This document shows positions 1 through 5,610 of a stretch of 6,680 nt of DNA, piece after piece. Within the stretch, counting starts at the first letter, position 1. Each line of letters starts with the position of its first letter. The position numbers and the translations under genes were made by a program. This DNA comes from Oscillospiraceae bacterium (GTDB lineage: Bacteria > Bacillota > Clostridia > Saccharofermentanales > Saccharofermentanaceae), in contig CADBNJ010000327.1 in the NCBI GenBank assembly GCA_902795955.1, forward strand, positions 1 to 6,680, given 5' to 3'. The notes under the pieces are model-generated. The model was given only the letters and a program-made list of their open reading frames with translations, did no database searches and was not told the origin of the DNA.

Positions 1-86
1 ATGGTACCGATCACCAGAATGAGAAGGAAGATAACGCTTCCTATTATCACTATCGAAATGGTGCTTCTGATACCTGGCCGTCTCAT
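1..86 (-). CDS. N-terminus of a membrane-anchored protein (partial, function unknown)
   Basis: The first 28 codons of a gene that continues past the left edge. The visible protein starts MRRPGIRS and then runs into an uninterrupted hydrophobic stretch (about residues 9-27, rich in I, V and L). This is a basic N-terminus followed by a membrane anchor or uncleaved signal, so the rest is probably extracytoplasmic or a sensor-type protein. The ATG at 86-84 is well supported: AAGGAG lies at 100-95, 8 bases upstream, and an extended -10 element lies at 129-121. Too little is visible to name a family; chemoreceptor, sensor kinase, anchored hydrolase and secreted protein are all possible. Confidence 0.7.
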   Translation of the reverse strand, partial: MRRPGIRSTISIVIIGSVIFLLILVIGT

Positions 87-120
87 CCGAACATCTCCTT
101 GACCTTACTCAGATATTGAA

Positions 121-129
121 ATTATAACA
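121..129 (-). promoter_or_regulatory. Extended -10 promoter of the left-edge membrane protein
   Basis: The minus strand reads TGTTATAAT here, a consensus -10 hexamer (126-121) with the TGn extension. There is no good -35 at 16-18 bases, which fits an extended -10 promoter. The expected transcription start near 114 gives a leader of about 28 bases that contains the AAGGAG site at 100-95. Confidence 0.65.
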
Positions 130-184
130 TTTTTATGAGGTTTTTTGATGATTTCTTTGCGGCGGAAGATAATACCCTATTGAC

Positions 185-390
185 AAAAAACGCCGGCGGT
201 GATACTTATACTCGGTTATGCAATGATAACCATTCGATCACCTTTCGGTTGATGGTGGCACTCCGTGGGCTATTCAGTGTCATTAAGGAAGGACTGCGTT
301 TACTGCGTACGCAGACTATTTGTGCAGGTAATATTTTTACCGGAACATTTACACTGCGTACTCAGCACCAAACTCTGTCCACTGCAACCG
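185..390 (-). ncRNA. Candidate structured RNA of about 205 nt (strand uncertain)
   Basis: This gene-free stretch holds strong nested inverted repeats. The core is 303-314 (CTGCGTACGCAG) against 354-365 (CTGCGTACTCAG), which pair at 11 of 12 positions and enclose a hairpin (327-331 with 337-341). Going outward, GTTT 298-301 pairs with AAAC 370-373, GGAC 291-294 with GTCC 377-380, CAGT 275-278 with ACTG 381-384, and CGGTTG 246-251 with CAACCG 385-390. The strand 377-390 is thus paired throughout, with bulges only opposite it. A second two-part hairpin follows (198-203 with 237-242; 214-219 with 226-231). On the minus strand a TATATT -10 at 399-394 would start RNA near the closing helix, and GCCGGCG plus six T's (190-185) would end it. 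The rod-like shape recalls 6S RNA, but I recognise no family consensus. No convincing minus-strand -35 exists, and a perfect TTGACA on the plus strand (180-185) leaves the orientation open. Confidence 0.35.
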
Positions 391-439
391 TCTAATATAA
401 AGAACCGTTTTCCTTCGGAAGCATTAGAAACCTAACCGG

Positions 440-1228
440 CTACTCACCGCAGAGTTCGTAGAGACGGTAGATCTTTCGATATGTTTTGCCGGTGAACAGC
501 ATCTTGAAGATTCGCCTGTCAGACGGATCGAGTTCGTCAACGAGATCGGGCGGAGTGAAGGAGTGTTCTGCTGTCATCCTAAGGCCGGATCCGGTCAGCA
601 CGGTGTCTATGTCATCGACGCCATAGACCTCCGACACGCCGACATCGTTGACGGGATTCTTGAACTTCGTCGCCTTGGCTCCGAAGACGGTATATACATC
701 CATCAGGATATGAATGCTGCGGTACTTCCTGTGCAGAGCCGTAAGAAGCATATTCAGCTGAACATTAGTCAGATACATGGACAGCCCCTCCATGACGATT
801 ATCGCGGAACCGGAATCCGGCAGCTCACTGATCCTGCCGGTGTCGGTGGCATCCAGCTCCATCATCCGGTAGCGGGAATCTTCCTGATAGTATTGCCTGC
901 GCACTGTCAGGACATCAGGGAGATCACAGTCGATCCAGAGTCTGTAATCCTGCGTTACTCTGAGGCACCGGCTGTCCAGGCCGCATCCGATGTGGATCAC
1001 CACGGCGTCAGGGGCGTCTGTTATCTGCCGGCCGGTCCAGTCGTCAAAGACCCGCGCACGCATCGCCATATTGTATGCGAGCCACTTGGACTTGGATTTG
1101 CCCTTGAGTTCGAAGCTCTCACTGTCCCAGATCTCCTCCGCTTTCGCATCGCGGAGGATCAGCCCCTGCCTGCTTACGAACGACTTGCCATATAGCGGAA
1201 TGTACAGTGTTTTGTTGACTTCGTTCAT
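440..1228 (-). CDS. LCMT/PPM1-type class I SAM-dependent O-methyltransferase
   Basis: 262 residues; predicted to move a methyl group from S-adenosylmethionine to a carboxyl or hydroxyl oxygen of an unknown substrate in the cytoplasm. The leucine carboxyl methyltransferase (PPM1/Tcmp) fold is seen in motif I, VVIHIGCGLDSR (about 76-87), the acidic motif WIDCDLPDV (99-107) after the second strand, and EGLSMYL (147-153), the family's EGxxxYL signature. The N-terminal part around PLYGKSF and AYNMAMRARVFDDW (51-64) also matches this family, and the length is normal. I chose the ATG at 1228: AGGAG (1242-1238) sits 9 bases upstream, whereas a TTG 21 bases earlier would place this site inside the gene. 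It ends with TAG. It lies 72 bases after the ACT-MBL gene, with a terminator-like hairpin between. Bacterial members methylate varied small molecules, so the substrate cannot be inferred. Confidence 0.9.
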   Translation of the reverse strand: MNEVNKTLYIPLYGKSFVSRQGLILRDAKAEEIWDSESFELKGKSKSKWLAYNMAMRARVFDDWTGRQITDAPDAVVIHIGCGLDSRCLRVTQDYRLWIDCDLPDVLTVRRQYYQEDSRYRMMELDATDTGRISELPDSGSAIIVMEGLSMYLTNVQLNMLLTALHRKYRSIHILMDVYTVFGAKATKFKNPVNDVGVSEVYGVDDIDTVLTGSGLRMTAEHSFTPPDLVDELDPSDRRIFKMLFTGKTYRKIYRLYELCGE

Positions 1229-1242
1229 TGGATCATTCTCCT

Positions 1243-1268
1243 GCAACAAAGCCCGTAGATACGGGGCT
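1243..1268 (-). terminator. Weak terminator or attenuator hairpin between ACT-MBL and methyltransferase genes
   Basis: On the minus strand AGCCCCGT (1268-1261) pairs with ACGGGCT (1256-1250) around a 4-base loop, with one bulged base, followed by TTTGTTG. The short, interrupted T tract makes it a weak intrinsic terminator. Its foot lies directly beside the AGGAG of the methyltransferase gene, so it may reduce read-through or affect access to that site. Confidence 0.45.
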
Positions 1269-1300
1269 GTCTGCCGTCCGTCGAGTCATGCTGAATACTG

Positions 1301-2731
1301 TCATACGGCATACTCCTTCCGGCCGCCGTGTCCGCCGAAGATCTGCCACGTTCCTTCACCGAGGATTCCGAACAGAGCCTCGCGTTCTTCTGCACAGAGC
1401 TTCTTATCGGTATCGACGGATGTCATGAGTATCGGTGCATATTTATTATACTCGGACTGCCTGACAGTCATGTCCTTGAGGTTAACGAATATATCACCCG
1501 TAAAGGCTATGCGGTGAGTTCGTTCCAGAAGCACCGACTCTCCTCTGAGATGACCTCCGCGCCCCTCATACAACTCGAAATGCAGTTCTCCCACATCAAG
1601 GAAGCCGGTCTGCTCAACAGGATCAGCAATCTCCCTGTCATCCCCTATTATCACGACCTTATCCGGAGCAACAGGCTTATATGATGTCAGCACCTTGCAT
1701 ATGCGCACATACGGTTTGTGAAGATGATTTACCTCCCTGAATCCGTTCCCGCCTTCGTACTCCAGCTTAAGACACTCTGCACTCTTGGCACTTGCATACA
1801 CACGGTCGAACAGATACAGGAGACCGCAGTGATCAACGTCTGCATGCGTGATGAACACCTGTTTGTCTATAGCATCGTAATCCGGGATTATCCTGCGGAA
1901 CAACGAAGTCATCTCGTCCTTATAGCACGCATAACCGCTGTCGATAAACAAGTATGAATCACCGCTCCTTATAACCGCCGTATTGCTCCCGCACGGAGGC
2001 TCGATTAGAGTGATGACAGTATCGTCCGATACAGGGTACTCCGTGATCCTCGGTTCAAAGGCCGGACCGCGTGACAGGGAAAGAAGCTCGGCAAATCTGC
2101 TTATACTGTCGAAAGTCCTGTAAGGCGAGATCCCCGTCTCGTCAAGCGTCTGCATGGCAAGATTCGTATTGATCATCAGTTCGTTGCGCGAATCCTGCGA
2201 AATATCCATTGACGAAGACAGTTCATCGACAAATGTGTTGTAGAAGATACTGTTGTCGTATATCTTCTCCGCGTGATTATAGTCGATAAGCCTGACCTCA
2301 CACAGCTTCTTTGCATCATTGATAAATGCCTTGACCCTGTCCATGTCATTAACGATAAGTCCCATCTTGAACAGTTGGTATTCCGTGCCGTTCTCCTGCG
2401 AACTGATGTATGTTATGTTGAAATTGAAATCACTGATCAGTTCAAGCACGGAAGTAACGCTCCCCGGAACATCACGGAGCTTAAACTCCAGCAGCACTAC
2501 GCTCCTGTTATCTTCATCACACTGCAGATATCCGATCGCAGTCAGTTCTTCGGCAGCTCTTGCCAGCTGCTGCGGAGTGCCTTCGGCATCGATAAAGAGC
2601 ATGTGCGAATCAACAGCCTTGTTATAGCTGACACGCGTAATATTTACGCCAAGCCCTGCAAAGCACCGGCTTGCCTTGAGAAAAGCACCGATATGATTCG
2701 GCATCTTCGTCACGAAAGTCTTGTTCATCAT
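1301..2731 (-). CDS. ACT-ACT-metallo-beta-lactamase fusion protein
   Basis: 476 residues, a predicted cytoplasmic hydrolase with a built-in ligand sensor. Residues about 5-75 form a first ACT domain (KMPNHIGAFLKASRCFAG then a GVNIT turn) and about 79-150 a second (FKLRDVPGSVTSVLELI, then FNFNITYI). A helical linker (about 155-225) leads to a metallo-beta-lactamase fold (about 237-476). The metal ligands are visible: THADVDHCGL gives H296, D298, D300 and H301; RGGHLRG gives H394; FTGDIF gives D413; IFGGHGG gives H468. The first motif is HxDxDH rather than HxHxDH. ACT domains usually bind amino acids or similar small ligands, so allosteric control of the hydrolase is a fair inference; the substrate is unknown. 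The start is ATG 2731, with 2728 possible; the Shine-Dalgarno is weak (AGG, 7 bases away). A promoter lies at 2785-2757. Confidence 0.88.
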   Translation of the reverse strand: MMNKTFVTKMPNHIGAFLKASRCFAGLGVNITRVSYNKAVDSHMLFIDAEGTPQQLARAAEELTAIGYLQCDEDNRSVVLLEFKLRDVPGSVTSVLELISDFNFNITYISSQENGTEYQLFKMGLIVNDMDRVKAFINDAKKLCEVRLIDYNHAEKIYDNSIFYNTFVDELSSSMDISQDSRNELMINTNLAMQTLDETGISPYRTFDSISRFAELLSLSRGPAFEPRITEYPVSDDTVITLIEPPCGSNTAVIRSGDSYLFIDSGYACYKDEMTSLFRRIIPDYDAIDKQVFITHADVDHCGLLYLFDRVYASAKSAECLKLEYEGGNGFREVNHLHKPYVRICKVLTSYKPVAPDKVVIIGDDREIADPVEQTGFLDVGELHFELYEGRGGHLRGESVLLERTHRIAFTGDIFVNLKDMTVRQSEYNKYAPILMTSVDTDKKLCAEEREALFGILGEGTWQIFGGHGGRKEYAV

Positions 2732-2756
2732 TCACCAGCCTGTCAGTGATGGGAAG

Positions 2757-2785
2757 ATTATATCATTACGCCCCGGCAGGGTCAT
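2757..2785 (-). promoter_or_regulatory. Promoter of the ACT-MBL gene, overlapping the tcdA stop codon
   Basis: The minus strand has ATGACC (2785-2780, four of six matches to TTGACA), an exact 17-base spacer, and TATAAT (2762-2757) with a TGA extension directly before it. Transcription would start near 2750, giving a leader of about 20 bases. The -35 overlaps the last codons and TGA stop of tcdA, so the fusion gene can be transcribed apart from tcdA. Confidence 0.65.
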
Positions 2786-3522
2786 CAGGCATTCTTATTA
2801 ATGCCGGTCAGGTCCTTGATCACTTCACCCGCGATGATCAGCCCTACAACAGACGGAACGAAAGCAACAGATCCCGGAATGGCTCTCCGCAGTGTATGTT
2901 CCTCCACGTCATCTGTCGAAGTGTCCCCGGCGGGGCGCATAGGAACTTCTTTGGAATATACGACCTTAAGAGATCTGATACCGCGCTTCTTACACTCACG
3001 GCGCATGACTTTCGCCAGGGGGCATATGGATGTCTTGTAAAGGTCGGTTACTTCAAAGGCAGTGGGATCCAGCTTGTTGCCTGCCCCCATGCTGCTGATT
3101 ACCGGCGTACCCGTCCTGTCCGCCTGCATTACAAGCTCCAGCTTGCCGGTCACGGTATCTATCGCGTCGATCACGTAATCATATTCATTGAAATCGAACT
3201 GTGAAGCTGTGTCAGGCATGTAGAAAGTCTTATACGTGCGCACCGCGCAGCCGGGATTGATATCGTGTACGCGTTCTTCGGCAACGTCTACCTTGTATCT
3301 GCCGACAGAGTCATGCGTCGCGATGATCTGACGGTTTATATTGGACAGACAGACTTTGTCATTATCTATCAGGTCGAGGGCTCCCACTCCGCTCCTTGCC
3401 AGGGCTTCAACGGCGTAACCGCCTACACCTCCGACACCGAATACGGCAACGCGGGCGTTCCTGAGCCTGTCAATCCCTTCATGTCCCAGCAACAAACGTG
3501 TTCTGCTAAACTGATCCGGCAT
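2785..3522 (-). CDS. tcdA: tRNA threonylcarbamoyladenosine dehydratase (TcdA/CsdL)
   Basis: 245 residues, a ThiF/MoeB/HesA-type E1-like enzyme that uses ATP to dehydrate t6A at position 37 of ANN-decoding tRNAs into cyclic ct6A. The N-terminus (DQFSRTRLLLGHEG) is typical of TcdA. The nucleotide loop GVGGVG is at about 29-34, and the ATP/metal motif DNDKVCLSNINRQ at 53-65. IDAIDTVTGK (118-127) carries the conserved aspartates, SSMGAGNKLDP follows, two cysteines lie in the SICPLAKVMRREC segment (167 and 177), and FVPSVVGLIIAGEVI forms the usual C-terminal end. I prefer the ATG at 3522 to the one at 3531: GGAG (3535-3532) touches the upstream ATG but is 9 bases from the downstream one. The usual sulfur-relay partner CsdE is not nearby. 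An extended -10 promoter precedes the gene. Confidence 0.93.
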   Translation of the reverse strand: MPDQFSRTRLLLGHEGIDRLRNARVAVFGVGGVGGYAVEALARSGVGALDLIDNDKVCLSNINRQIIATHDSVGRYKVDVAEERVHDINPGCAVRTYKTFYMPDTASQFDFNEYDYVIDAIDTVTGKLELVMQADRTGTPVISSMGAGNKLDPTAFEVTDLYKTSICPLAKVMRRECKKRGIRSLKVVYSKEVPMRPAGDTSTDDVEEHTLRRAIPGSVAFVPSVVGLIIAGEVIKDLTGINKNA

Positions 3523-3551
3523 TTGTGTCATCTCCGTGAATTGGTACAGGT

Positions 3552-3560
3552 ATTATATCA
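3552..3560 (-). promoter_or_regulatory. Extended -10 promoter of tcdA
   Basis: The minus strand reads TGATATAAT, the same nine bases as the ACT-MBL promoter. The -35 region is poor: the best match is TTAACC at 3582-3577 with a long 19-base spacer. Transcription would start near 3545, leaving a leader of roughly 23 bases with GGAG at 3535-3532. The element lies just after the stop codon of the AraC remnant. Confidence 0.6.
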
Positions 3561-3562
3561 CT

Positions 3563-3742
3563 CTACATCTTGCTGTGGTTAACATCCCTGTACTTCTTTG
3601 GGGTCATTGACGTAAGCTTGCGGAAAGCGGTAGTGAATGCACTCTGCGACGAGAAGCCAAGCTACAGAGCAATGTCCGGTATACTGTAATCAGAATGCGC
3701 CAGCATATTCTGAGCCGTTCTGATCTTTGCTTGAATTAACCG
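3563..3742 (-). pseudogene. Remnant of an AraC-family regulator (C-terminal HTH, amber-interrupted)
   Basis: Reading the minus strand from 3742 gives RLIQAKIRTAQNMLAHSDYS, then IPDIAL, an in-frame TAG (3664-3662), then LGFSSQSAFTTAFRKLTSMT, PKKYRDVNHSKM and a final TAG. This is the characteristic second half of an AraC/XylS DNA-binding domain: the end of the first helix-turn-helix, the DYSIxDIA helix, the GFSSQSxF recognition helix and the TPxxYR tail. Everything before RLIQ is missing: upstream in that frame lies the end of the Nudix gene, whose TAA stop (3738-3736) falls inside the homologous stretch. With both an internal stop and a lost N-terminus and ligand domain it cannot make a working regulator. 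Since the remaining sequence is well preserved, the loss is probably fairly recent. Confidence 0.85.
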
Positions 3743-4251
3743 GCTCTGACGGAATCTATGTACTGCTCATATCTCTGATTATGAGCAGTCATTGCATCAT
3801 CTGAATCCACATAAGCGAGGAACCCTTCCCTGTCGACCCACTTGTAATCGGTGGTCTCACCTTCCTGAAGGATTATGCTGTCCTTATCACAGCTTACCTT
3901 CGCAAGATATGAATAATACATGGCGTGGCTGCTGTCTTTGTACAGTATCCCGACAAGTTCCAGCGAATCAGGGACAAGTCCCGTCTCCTCGAACAACTCG
4001 CGGTGCGCGGCTTCAAGCGGTTCTTCCCCGCTTAATGCAGAACCGCCTGCACTCGCCTCCCAGTATCCGGGATACACATCCTTTATGTCGCTTCTCTTGG
4101 TCAGAAGATACGTACCGTCGCTGTGCAGCACAAGAAGATCAACAACAAGATGATAGCGTCCCACAGGAATATTCTTAAAATTACCGAACCCCCTGATGAA
4201 CGTCTCACCTGTCCTGTTCCCGTCACGGTCGTATAGATCCCAGATCTCCAT
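3736..4251 (-). CDS. Nudix hydrolase
   Basis: 171 residues from the preferred start. It has a perfect Nudix box, GX5EX7RELXEEXGL, at about residues 70-92 (GSALSGEEP through RELFEETGL), whose glutamates bind the metal used to cleave a nucleoside diphosphate linked to another group. The N-terminal EIWDLYDRDGNRTG and the LLTKRSDIKDVYPGYWEAS segment resemble Nudix proteins of the isopentenyl-diphosphate isomerase-like/YfcD type, so a housecleaning or diphosphate-linked substrate is likely but cannot be named. No signal or membrane segment is seen. The start is the ATG at 4251, with GGAG (4262-4259) 7 bases upstream; an in-frame ATG at 4257 is only 1 base from GGAG. The start sits in a 13-bp tandem duplication. 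Its stop codon overlaps the AraC remnant, and it has its own promoter at 4297-4289. Confidence 0.92.
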   Translation of the reverse strand: MEIWDLYDRDGNRTGETFIRGFGNFKNIPVGRYHLVVDLLVLHSDGTYLLTKRSDIKDVYPGYWEASAGGSALSGEEPLEAAHRELFEETGLVPDSLELVGILYKDSSHAMYYSYLAKVSCDKDSIILQEGETTDYKWVDREGFLAYVDSDDAMTAHNQRYEQYIDSVRAG

Positions 4252-4270
4252 ATTCATTCTCCATATTCAT
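4245..4270. repeat. Perfect 13-bp tandem duplication over the Nudix start
   Basis: TCTCCATATTCAT occurs twice back to back (4245-4257 and 4258-4270). On the coding strand this is ATGAATATGGAGA twice. The ATGGAG of the upstream copy supplies the GGAG that serves as Shine-Dalgarno for the start in the downstream copy. Because 13 is not a multiple of three, the upstream ATGs are out of frame with the gene. Confidence 0.95.
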
Positions 4271-4288
4271 CAATATCTGCCACAGCCG

Positions 4289-4297
4289 ATTATAACA
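4289..4297 (-). promoter_or_regulatory. Extended -10 promoter of the Nudix gene
   Basis: The minus strand reads TGTTATAAT, identical to the element before the left-edge gene. A CTGACC -35-like hexamer (4319-4314) is 19 bases away, longer than ideal, and overlaps the end of the Crp/Fnr gene. The start near 4282 gives a leader of about 30 bases. Confidence 0.6.
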
Positions 4298-4315
4298 GAT
4301 TATCATGTTCACGGG

Positions 4316-4915
4316 TCAGGAGAATGACTCTCTCATGGTGCTTCTGATCCTGGAGAGCGACTCGGGCGTGATCCCCAGGTACGTTGCGATGTGGCGCAGC
4401 GGAACACGCTCTGCAAGCATCGGATACCTCTTGCGGAATGCAATATATCTCTCTGTGGCATTCTCCACCAGGAATCCGTTCTCCCTGTATATCTTGTACC
4501 TCATCCCGCTCTCCAGCGCTTCGATCCACAGACTCTTCAGACGGTCATCAGCATTGATCAAAGCCTTCATGTCTTTCACATCAAAGAGCATGACCGTAGT
4601 ATCCTCGACCGCTTCCCAGTTGGCCTGCATCTCATCGAAACCGACCATCCCCGAATCGACACACCAGTTGCCCTCCGCAGCGAAATACTGGGTAATATCA
4701 TTGCCTTCCTTATCGACGTAATAACTCCTTATCACGCCGCTTATCACAAATCCCGCAGAATCAGCCTTGTCACCTGTCCTGGCGATCATCTCACCCTTTG
4801 AATACACCTTGAACCGCGAGAAAGAAATAACCACGGATATCGTTTCTTCCGGAATCTGCATGCCGGTTCCGTCAGCCAGTTCCTTGAGTTGCTTAATAAG
4901 ATGTGCTTTGTCCAT
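4316..4915 (-). CDS. Crp/Fnr-family transcriptional regulator
   Basis: 199 residues with the two-part layout of the family. Residues about 28-115 form the cyclic-nucleotide-binding-type beta roll (KGEMIARTGDKADSAGFVIS, then GVIRSYYVDKEGNDI), about 120-145 the dimer helix, and about 154-197 a helix-turn-helix with RHIATYLGITPESLSRIR. The recognition helix carries ExxSR (E185, S188, R189), the pattern that in FNR reads TTGAT half-sites, not the RExxxR of CRP. There is no cysteine cluster (only C85), so it is not an iron-sulfur FNR, and the arginine-serine cAMP pocket of CRP is not evident; the signal is unknown. The ATG at 4915 is 4 bases after the CPBP stop. Its weak site (AGG within the last CPBP codons) suggests translational coupling. 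Plain Crp/Fnr regulators of this sort are common in Bacteroidota and Clostridia. Confidence 0.9.
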   Translation of the reverse strand: MDKAHLIKQLKELADGTGMQIPEETISVVISFSRFKVYSKGEMIARTGDKADSAGFVISGVIRSYYVDKEGNDITQYFAAEGNWCVDSGMVGFDEMQANWEAVEDTTVMLFDVKDMKALINADDRLKSLWIEALESGMRYKIYRENGFLVENATERYIAFRKRYPMLAERVPLRHIATYLGITPESLSRIRSTMRESFS

Positions 4916-4919
4916 ATGT

Positions 4920-5606
4920 TTAACCTGTCACCAATATACTGTATATCAGAGCTCCGAGATTGACACCGCCGTGGGCGATCATCGGCGCCAGGAGGTGTCC
5001 CGTCCGCTTATATGCCCAGATACATATTAACCCAAGAACGAACGAAAATCCAAAGTTGTACCAGTCCAGCATAGTAAACATCACGTTAAAAAGGATCATT
5101 GCACACATCTCTCCCATTACAGGACCGCAGAAGACTTTGGCAAGTCCGCGGAAGAGTATCTCCTTGACGATGCCGCTCACCAACACCAGCGCGATTATAC
5201 CCATGGCCGTTATGCCGGCAGAAGGGCGGGATGTCTTGAAAGCCATATCCGACTGTCCCATATAGACAAATGTGGAGAGCATCGCACCTGCTCCGGCTAG
5301 TGCCAGAGCGATTATTCCGGTAATGATATCTTTCCCCAGAGTTCCCTTCTCAAATATCTCATCCTTAAGACTGATTCCGTTCTCCTTGAACAGCATCACT
5401 GCACCCGGCAGCAATATCATGTTGGCCGCTATCAGGATCAGATAATAGACATACCTGTTCGACGTTACATAACTGCCGATATCGATAAAGTTCATACCCT
5501 GCTTATAATGCGAGTAAGCTATGAAGATCTCGAATCCCGTGACGAATAAAGTCAGTACTGTTGTAATCGTGAGTGCACGTGTTGCATTTGCTTTTTTTGT
5601 ATCCAT
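4920..5606 (-). CDS. CPBP-family (CAAX protease-like) membrane protein with degenerate active site
   Basis: 228 residues, with hydrophobic segments at about 11-31, 52-72, 95-114, 132-147, 167-179, 186-198 and 205-225, typical of the CPBP/Rce1 intramembrane protease family. Three family motifs can be located. Motif 1, normally EExxxR, reads KEILFRG (148-154), so the first glutamate is lysine. Motif 2, normally FxxxH, reads FNVMF (173-177), with phenylalanine in place of histidine. The last motif, HxxxN, is intact as HGGVN (212-216). Two of the usual catalytic residues are therefore missing and proteolysis is doubtful. The ATG at 5606 has a near-perfect GGAGGTGAT site (5619-5611), 8 bases away; an ATG 16 codons earlier lacks one. 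The gene leads into the Crp/Fnr gene with a 4-base gap, suggesting a linked membrane protein and regulator. Confidence 0.88.
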   Translation of the reverse strand: MDTKKANATRALTITTVLTLFVTGFEIFIAYSHYKQGMNFIDIGSYVTSNRYVYYLILIAANMILLPGAVMLFKENGISLKDEIFEKGTLGKDIITGIIALALAGAGAMLSTFVYMGQSDMAFKTSRPSAGITAMGIIALVLVSGIVKEILFRGLAKVFCGPVMGEMCAMILFNVMFTMLDWYNFGFSFVLGLICIWAYKRTGHLLAPMIAHGGVNLGALIYSILVTG

Positions 5607-5610
5607 TGTT

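Noticed and set aside
180..212. Perfect TTGACA on the plus strand as a promoter
   Set aside because: The -10 choices are poor (GATACT at 15 bases, TACTTA at 17, TATACT at 21) and no plus-strand gene follows. It is kept only as a reason for doubt about the RNA strand.
254..261. GGTGGCAC on the plus strand, resembling part of a T-box core
   Set aside because: Only eight bases fit; the following CGCG is replaced by TCCG. There is no stem I, no terminator and no plus-strand gene downstream.
135..395. Plus-strand open frame of 86 codons in the left gap
   Set aside because: There is no ribosome binding site before the ATG, no recognisable domain and an odd composition. The stretch is better explained by inverted repeats, and on the opposite strand it holds a promoter.
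405..422. Small hairpin (TTCC-TTC-GGAA) after the methyltransferase gene as its terminator
   Set aside because: The stem has only four base pairs with a three-base loop, and no T tract follows on the minus strand.
563..1195. Plus-strand open frame of 210 codons
   Set aside because: It is a shadow of the methyltransferase gene, which has family motifs and a good ribosome binding site. The plus-strand product shows no domain.
3662..3664. In-frame TAG in the AraC remnant as a recoded sense codon
   Set aside because: TAG also ends the methyltransferase gene and the remnant itself, no selenocysteine or pyrrolysine context is seen, and the gene has lost its N-terminus anyway.
4290..4529. Minus-strand open frame of 79 codons
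   Set aside because: It overlaps the Crp/Fnr gene in another frame and has no domain or start signal.
5592..5598. Run of seven A's (coding strand) in the first codons of the CPBP gene as a phase-variation site
   Set aside because: Seven bases is short, it encodes ordinary lysine codons, and nothing else suggests phase variation.
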